A stretch of DNA of 64,000 bases from CAXMNX01 sp964194845 (GTDB taxonomy: Bacteria; Pseudomonadota; Alphaproteobacteria; Rhodobacterales; Rhodobacteraceae): the NCBI GenBank assembly GCA_964194845.1, contig CAXMNX010000025.1:16352-80351 (forward strand). The letters run 5' to 3'. Positions 59,839 through 64,000 of this stretch are shown one piece after another (the first letter of the stretch is position 1; each line of letters starts with the position of its first letter). The notes below the pieces were generated by a model, which had not been told where the DNA came from, ran no database searches, and saw only the letters and a program-made list of their open reading frames with translations. A program made the position numbers and the translations under genes.

Positions 59839-59916
59839 ATAGAGGCCATGACCGGAGAAGGCCCAAGGTTGCCGCGAAGCGGGACCGGCTTTTCTTGCCA
59901 CTGATAAGGACATTCA

Positions 59917-62328
59917 ATGACCGCTACGTTTTCCAATTCGTTTCCGGTGCTGCCACTTCGGGACATCGTCGTTTTCCCGCATATGATCGTGCCGCTTTTT
60001 GTCGGCCGCGAGAAATCCGTGCACGCACTTGAAGAAGTGATGCAGGACGACAAGCAAATTCTGCTTAGCTCTCAGATTGATCCCGCCGTGGATGATCCGA
60101 CGGCGGACGGAATTTTCCGGGCTGGCGTGTTGGCGAATGTATTGCAACTGCTGAAGCTGCCCGACGGTACGGTGAAGGTGCTTGTCGAAGGCCGGTCGCG
60201 GGTGCGCATCACCGAATTTGTGGAAAACGACCGTTTTTTTGAGGCCAAGGCCGAACCGCTGACCGAGGAGCTGGGCGACGAGGCCGCGGTTGAAGCACTC
60301 GTTCGGTCCGTCGCCGAAGAATTCGAGCGTTACGCCAAGGTTAAAAAGAACATCCCCGAAGAGGCTCTGGCCCAGGTCAGCGAAAGTCGCGAAGCCGCCA
60401 AACTGGCCGATCTTGTCTCTGGCCATCTTGGCGTCGAAGTCGACCAAAAACAGAAATTGCTTGAAACTCTTGTCGTCGCCGAACGGCTTGAGACGCTTTA
60501 CGGCCTGATGCAGGGCGAAATGTCAGTTCTTCAGGTCGAGAAGAAAATCAAGACGCGCGTAAAAAGCCAGATGGAACGCACGCAGCGTGAATATTATCTG
60601 AATGAGCAGATGAAGGCCATTCAGAAGGAGCTTGGCGACGGCGAAGAAGGTGCCAACGAAATAGCCGAGCTTGAAGAAAAAATATCCGAAACGAAGTTCT
60701 CGAAAGAAGCGCGTGAAAAAGCCGAAGGCGAGCTTAAAAAGCTGAAGAATATGTCGCCGATGTCAGCCGAAGCGACGGTTGTGCGAAACTACCTCGACTG
60801 GATGCTGGCGATCCCGTGGGGGACCAAAAGCCGCGTCAAAAAAGATCTGAACCGCGCCCAGAAGGTGCTGGATGCGGATCATTATGGGCTTGAGAAAGTC
60901 AAAGAACGGATCGTCGAGTATCTGGCAGTCCAGCAGCGGTCGAAAAAACTCAAAGGCCCGATCATGTGCCTTGTGGGCCCGCCGGGCGTTGGCAAGACAT
61001 CGCTTGGTAAATCTGTCGCCAATGCAACGGGACGCGAGTTTATCCGCATCTCGCTTGGCGGCGTGCGCGACGAGTCCGAAATACGCGGCCACCGGCGCAC
61101 CTATATCGGCTCGATGCCCGGCAAGATCGTGCAGGCGTTGAAGAAGGCGAAAACAATCAACCCGCTTATCCTTCTAGACGAGATCGACAAGATGGGTCAG
61201 GATTTTCGCGGCGATCCGGCGTCTGCCATGCTCGAGGTTCTGGATCCCGAGCAAAATAACACGTTTACCGATCACTATCTTGAAGTTGAATACGACCTTT
61301 CGAACGTGATGTTCCTGACAACGGCGAATACGTACAACATGCCGAGTCCGCTTTTGGACCGGATGGAGATCATTCCGCTGGCCGGTTACACCGAGGACGA
61401 AAAGCACGAGATTGCCCTTCAGCACCTGATCGCCAAGCAGATCAAAAATCACGGGCTGAAGCCGGTGGAGTTTGAACTTACCAGTGAGGCTCTGACCGAA
61501 ATAATCCGCACCTATACGCGCGAAGCGGGGGTTCGGAACCTGGAACGCGAGATTGCAAAACTTTGCCGGAAGGCCGTGACAAGAATTGTTCGCAAAGAAA
61601 CCGAAAAAGTCGTGGTGACGCCGGACGTTCTGGAGGAATTCCTCGGCGTGAAGCGGTTCCGCTATGGTCTCGCGGAACAAAGCGACCAGATCGGTGCGGT
61701 GACCGGCCTGGCCTGGACCCAGGTCGGCGGCGATCTTTTGTCGATCGAGGCTCTCAGGCTTCCCGGCAAGGGGCGCATGAAAACCACCGGCAAACTTGGC
61801 GACGTGATGAAGGAAAGCATCGACGCCGCGTCCAGCTTTGTGCGGTCCATCGCACCGTCAATTGGCGTCAGGCCGCCAGAGTTTGACACCATGGATATTC
61901 ACGTCCACGTGCCGGAGGGTGCGACGCCAAAGGACGGACCGTCCGCGGGCGTCGCGATGGTCACGTCGATTGTCTCGGTTCTGACGCAGATACCGGTTCA
62001 CAAGGATCTCGCGATGACCGGCGAGGTTACGTTGCGCGGCAATGTGCTTGCGATCGGCGGGCTGAAAGAAAAGCTGCTTGCCGCCCTTCGCGGCGGCATA
62101 AAGACCGTATTGATCCCGGAAGAAAACGCCAAGGATCTGCGCGAAATTCCGGACAACGTGAAAGACGGGATCGAGATTATTCCGGTCGCGCACGTCAAGG
62201 ATGTGCTTCGACTGGCGCTGGTTCGAAAGCCCGAGCCCATTGATTGGGACGAGGCATCCGAAAAAGCCGCAACGGCGCAACGCGCCAAGGCCTCAGCCGC
62301 CGAAAATCCCGGCGCCATCGCGCATTAA
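59917..62328 (+). CDS. lon: ATP-dependent protease Lon
   Basis: The 803-residue protein has an N-terminal LON domain (FPVLPLRDIVVFPHMIVPLFVGRE). The AAA+ module carries Walker A GPPGVGKTSLGKSVA and Walker B NPLILLDEIDKMG. The protease domain has the catalytic Ser in KDGPSAGVAMVT and the Lys in GGLKEKLLAALRGG. It degrades unfolded and regulatory proteins. The sigma-32-like promoter and AAGGA site precede it, and a GC hairpin follows. Confidence 0.97.
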   Translation: MTATFSNSFPVLPLRDIVVFPHMIVPLFVGREKSVHALEEVMQDDKQILLSSQIDPAVDDPTADGIFRAGVLANVLQLLKLPDGTVKVLVEGRSRVRITEFVENDRFFEAKAEPLTEELGDEAAVEALVRSVAEEFERYAKVKKNIPEEALAQVSESREAAKLADLVSGHLGVEVDQKQKLLETLVVAERLETLYGLMQGEMSVLQVEKKIKTRVKSQMERTQREYYLNEQMKAIQKELGDGEEGANEIAELEEKISETKFSKEAREKAEGELKKLKNMSPMSAEATVVRNYLDWMLAIPWGTKSRVKKDLNRAQKVLDADHYGLEKVKERIVEYLAVQQRSKKLKGPIMCLVGPPGVGKTSLGKSVANATGREFIRISLGGVRDESEIRGHRRTYIGSMPGKIVQALKKAKTINPLILLDEIDKMGQDFRGDPASAMLEVLDPEQNNTFTDHYLEVEYDLSNVMFLTTANTYNMPSPLLDRMEIIPLAGYTEDEKHEIALQHLIAKQIKNHGLKPVEFELTSEALTEIIRTYTREAGVRNLEREIAKLCRKAVTRIVRKETEKVVVTPDVLEEFLGVKRFRYGLAEQSDQIGAVTGLAWTQVGGDLLSIEALRLPGKGRMKTTGKLGDVMKESIDAASSFVRSIAPSIGVRPPEFDTMDIHVHVPEGATPKDGPSAGVAMVTSIVSVLTQIPVHKDLAMTGEVTLRGNVLAIGGLKEKLLAALRGGIKTVLIPEENAKDLREIPDNVKDGIEIIPVAHVKDVLRLALVRKPEPIDWDEASEKAATAQRAKASAAENPGAIAH

Positions 62329-62336
62329 AATTGCGT

Positions 62337-62356
62337 GCGGCCCCCAAAGGGGCCGC
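62337..62356 (+). terminator. Hairpin terminator after lon
   Basis: GCGGCCCC (62337-62344) pairs perfectly with GGGGCCGC (62349-62356), loop CAAA. No T-run follows, but the stem is strong and sits right after the stop. Confidence 0.65.
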
Positions 62357-62508
62357 GCCGCGTTATGATCCGGACTTCCTTCCTGGGGTAACGACCAGAG
62401 ACGCGGTCTGATCGGCGTGCCGTATCGTCGAAACTTCGTCGCAAACTGCGCGACAAAGCGGCCCGCAATCCGGTTCCGGCGCCAATGATCTGGTTGTGCG
62501 CCGCGTCC

Positions 62509-62670
62509 TTACCACAGCTTTAGCTTTCGACTTGGATCGGGCTGATGGGGAAGCCCCACGTCATCGGCCAGATGCTTGTCGCTCAGCGCTGTATTCAACG
62601 CCTTTTCCATTCGGCGGGCAGCGGCGCGACGTTCCACACGTCGTGCAAAGTCCATAAGAGGGTGTCCCAT
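62509..62670 (-). CDS. Small ORF divergent from soxR, 53 residues
   Basis: On the minus strand ATG 62670 follows AAGGGA and opens MGHPLMDFARRVERRAAARR, ending PSRKLKLW before TAA. The Arg-rich helix resembles DUF1127-type small proteins only loosely. Its upstream region holds the SoxR operator with a good TTTACC element, so it may be a SoxR target. No function is known. Bases 62357-62508 hold nothing visible. Confidence 0.48.
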   Translation of the reverse strand: MGHPLMDFARRVERRAAARRMEKALNTALSDKHLADDVGLPHQPDPSRKLKLW

Positions 62671-62714
62671 TGTCAATTCCCTTGCGATTCGAATTTCATT
62701 TCCTTACTTTGCCA

Positions 62715-62732
62715 CCTCAAGCGAACTTGAGG
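62715..62732. promoter_or_regulatory. SoxR operator
   Basis: CCTCAAGCGAACTTGAGG is an 18-bp near-perfect match to the E. coli soxS SoxR site, with seven-base perfect arms. On the minus strand TTTACC and CAAAGT lie 19 bases apart; on the plus strand TTTGCC and TAAAGC lie 19 bases apart. SoxR-type promoters use such a stretched spacer. It lies 29 bases before soxR. Confidence 0.88.
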
Positions 62733-62761
62733 TAAAGCACAAAATTCAGGAAAGTGTGGGC

Positions 62762-63235
62762 ATGGTCAAACCAAGCGATCTAAGCGTTGGCGAACTTGCG
62801 GCGCGCGCCGGGGTGCCGGTTTCTACGGTTCACTACTATGAAGCCGAAGGTCTGATCGAAGGCTGGCGAACCCCGGCCAACCACCGGCGCTATGATCGTC
62901 GCGAGTTGCGGCGCGTTGCTATCGTCCGGATCGCCCAGTCGGTCGGCGTCCCCCTGGCCGAGGTGAAATCCGTGCTGGACCGCATCCCGCGTGAAAAAGC
63001 GATCAGCGCGCAGGCGTGGGCTGATGCGGCAGCACCCTGGAAGACGCTTTTGGACGACAGGATCGCGTTGCTTGAGCGCCTGCGCGATCAGATGGGGTTC
63101 TGCATCGGATGCGGGTGCCTCTCGCTCGACAGTTGCCCGCTTTACAATCAGGACGACGCCCTCGGCGCGAACGGCCCAGGCGCCCGGCGTTGGATCGGCA
63201 AAAAAAGTGAACGCGCGAAGGTTGTTGATCGCTAG
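62762..63235 (+). CDS. soxR: Redox-sensing MerR-family regulator SoxR
   Basis: ATG 62762 behind AGGAAA gives 157 residues. The HTH is LSVGELAARAGVPVSTVHYYE. A dimer helix follows, then the [2Fe-2S] motif C-x2-C-x-C-x5-C, read as CIGCGCLSLDSC. SoxR senses redox-cycling drugs by oxidation of that cluster. soxS is absent, as usual outside enteric bacteria, so targets are controlled directly. The perfect operator lies just upstream. A longer frame to 62576 is not supported. Confidence 0.93.
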   Translation: MVKPSDLSVGELAARAGVPVSTVHYYEAEGLIEGWRTPANHRRYDRRELRRVAIVRIAQSVGVPLAEVKSVLDRIPREKAISAQAWADAAAPWKTLLDDRIALLERLRDQMGFCIGCGCLSLDSCPLYNQDDALGANGPGARRWIGKKSERAKVVDR

Positions 63236-63278
63236 GACTTGCGCATGGCCATCCAAGCCGCTACATCCTCGGCCCGGC

Positions 63279-63354
<76 letters not shown>

Positions 63355-63455
63355 AAATACCCTAATAAAAAAAGAAAATAAGGACTTATGGCTTCAATGG
63401 AGCATCATTTTGGAGTATCACAGAGTATCTATCCGAACTCTGTTCGAGGTACTTC

Positions 63456-64000
63456 ATGGATTACCCACCCACAACCCTGACGACTCAGAAGGGGAAGCTC
63501 TACGTCCTCTGCACGGTTCCAAGGGAACTTAGAGACGCCTTCGGCGGTCGTAGGCAGATCAAGCGCTCAACAGGCACCAGTGATCCTAAAGTTGCAAAAC
63601 AGAAGCAGCACCAGATTGCCGACGATGTCTACCAGGCGTTTGATGAAGCTCTCAATGATCCTGACCGGTCACTTAGGGAAGGTGCGAAGCTGCTTGAATC
63701 GCTGATAGCCTCTCCCGAGGACATTCAGCGGATTGTAGAGAGAGACCTCGATCAAAGAATGAGGCAGGCTGCACTCGGCCTGGCTGACGGCGCTTTTCTC
63801 TACTCCGAAGCGGCAAAGAGCTACATTGAGAAGAACGACTGGAACAGGTTCAGTACCAAGAGGGCTGTAAAAAAGGCTATAGCAGAGTTCCTGGCTTTTG
63901 CTGGTGACCTGCCGGTTAATCAGATCACGAAGAAGCACGCCTATGACTTCGCAAGGGACCTGATGGAGAAGAATGGGTTCTCAAACAGCACAATTAAGAA
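63456..64000 (+). CDS. int: Tyrosine recombinase (integrase), 3' end outside window
   Basis: The frame opens at ATG 63456 behind GAGGT and stays open to the window end (181 codons). It starts MDYPPTTLTTQKGKLYVLC. An arm-type N-terminal part (RQIKRSTGTSDPKVAKQKQH) is followed by a SAM-like core-binding domain (YIEKNDWNRFSTKRAVKKA and DLPVNQITKKHAYDFARDL). The catalytic RHRY part is not visible. It lies 101 bases after tRNA-Val and is richer in A and T than the host genes. It is the first gene of an integrated element. Confidence 0.88.
   Translation, partial: MDYPPTTLTTQKGKLYVLCTVPRELRDAFGGRRQIKRSTGTSDPKVAKQKQHQIADDVYQAFDEALNDPDRSLREGAKLLESLIASPEDIQRIVERDLDQRMRQAALGLADGAFLYSEAAKSYIEKNDWNRFSTKRAVKKAIAEFLAFAGDLPVNQITKKHAYDFARDLMEKNGFSNSTIK

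Noticed and set aside
62576..62761. Upstream extension of soxR by 62 codons
   Set aside because: It would read through the SoxR operator and the divergent ORF; the MerR HTH begins right after ATG 62762.

Overview
The window is dense chromosomal DNA from a GC-rich alphaproteobacterium, most likely a marine member of the Rhodobacteraceae (Roseobacter group). Pointers are a DksA with a single zinc-finger cysteine, a soxBDAG-type heterotetrameric sarcosine oxidase operon, the yajC-secD-secF cluster close to ccmABCDG, GTP-binding Der behind BamB, a SoxR without SoxS, and many small secreted proteins typical of that group. Genus and species cannot be fixed from the sequence alone.

Layout. 1-1.25 kb: the 3' end of an RlmI-type rRNA methyltransferase, coupled to a PIN-domain gene. 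1.2-6 kb (minus): a tightly overlapping operon of MoxR AAA+ ATPase, GNAT acetyltransferase, DUF2927 lipoprotein, a 55-residue membrane protein and a CoxE-like VWA protein, with an M48 protease behind it. 6.1-8.6 kb: dksA, then DUF1289, ruvX and ccmI on the minus strand. 8.7-14.5 kb: soxB, an AT-richer gene of unknown function, soxD, soxA and soxG. 14.6-21 kb: iron superoxide dismutase, a LOG-family protein, a LysM protein with an 11-residue tandem repeat, an Atm1-type ABC exporter and a GT4 glycosyltransferase. 21-26 kb (minus): an RND efflux permease and its adaptor. 26-29.7 kb: yfgM-like gene, bamB and der. 29.9-33 kb: a small EF-hand protein, a GSCFA protein and serS.

33-40 kb is a long plus-strand run: yajC, secD, secF, a TauE/SafE permease, an Mth938-like protein, ccmA, ccmB, ccmC, ccmD and ccmG. 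It joins Sec translocation to cytochrome c maturation; ccmI lies 30 kb away. 40-50 kb: acnA, DUF1223, an ArsR-type regulator with a palindrome at its start, a fliG apart from other flagellar genes, a small secreted Cys protein, purB, two small conserved genes, bioY and an M20 amidohydrolase. 50-56 kb: a three-domain glycosyltransferase, an FAD monooxygenase behind a perfect FNR-type palindrome, and zapE. 56-59 kb: tpiA, an A-type Fe-S carrier, a SufT-like protein and tgt. 59-63.2 kb: a small membrane protein, lon behind a sigma-32-like promoter, and soxR with a perfect SoxR operator.

The right edge is a genomic-island junction. A complete tRNA-Val(TAC) gene is followed 101 bp downstream by an AT-richer tyrosine-recombinase gene that runs out of the window. 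The most unusual items are the extra gene inside the sarcosine oxidase operon, the island junction, the SoxR operator between soxR and a 53-codon divergent ORF, the FNR palindrome before an oxygenase gene, the three-domain glycosyltransferase and the MoxR/VWA operon. No rRNA, CRISPR array or insertion sequence was seen.
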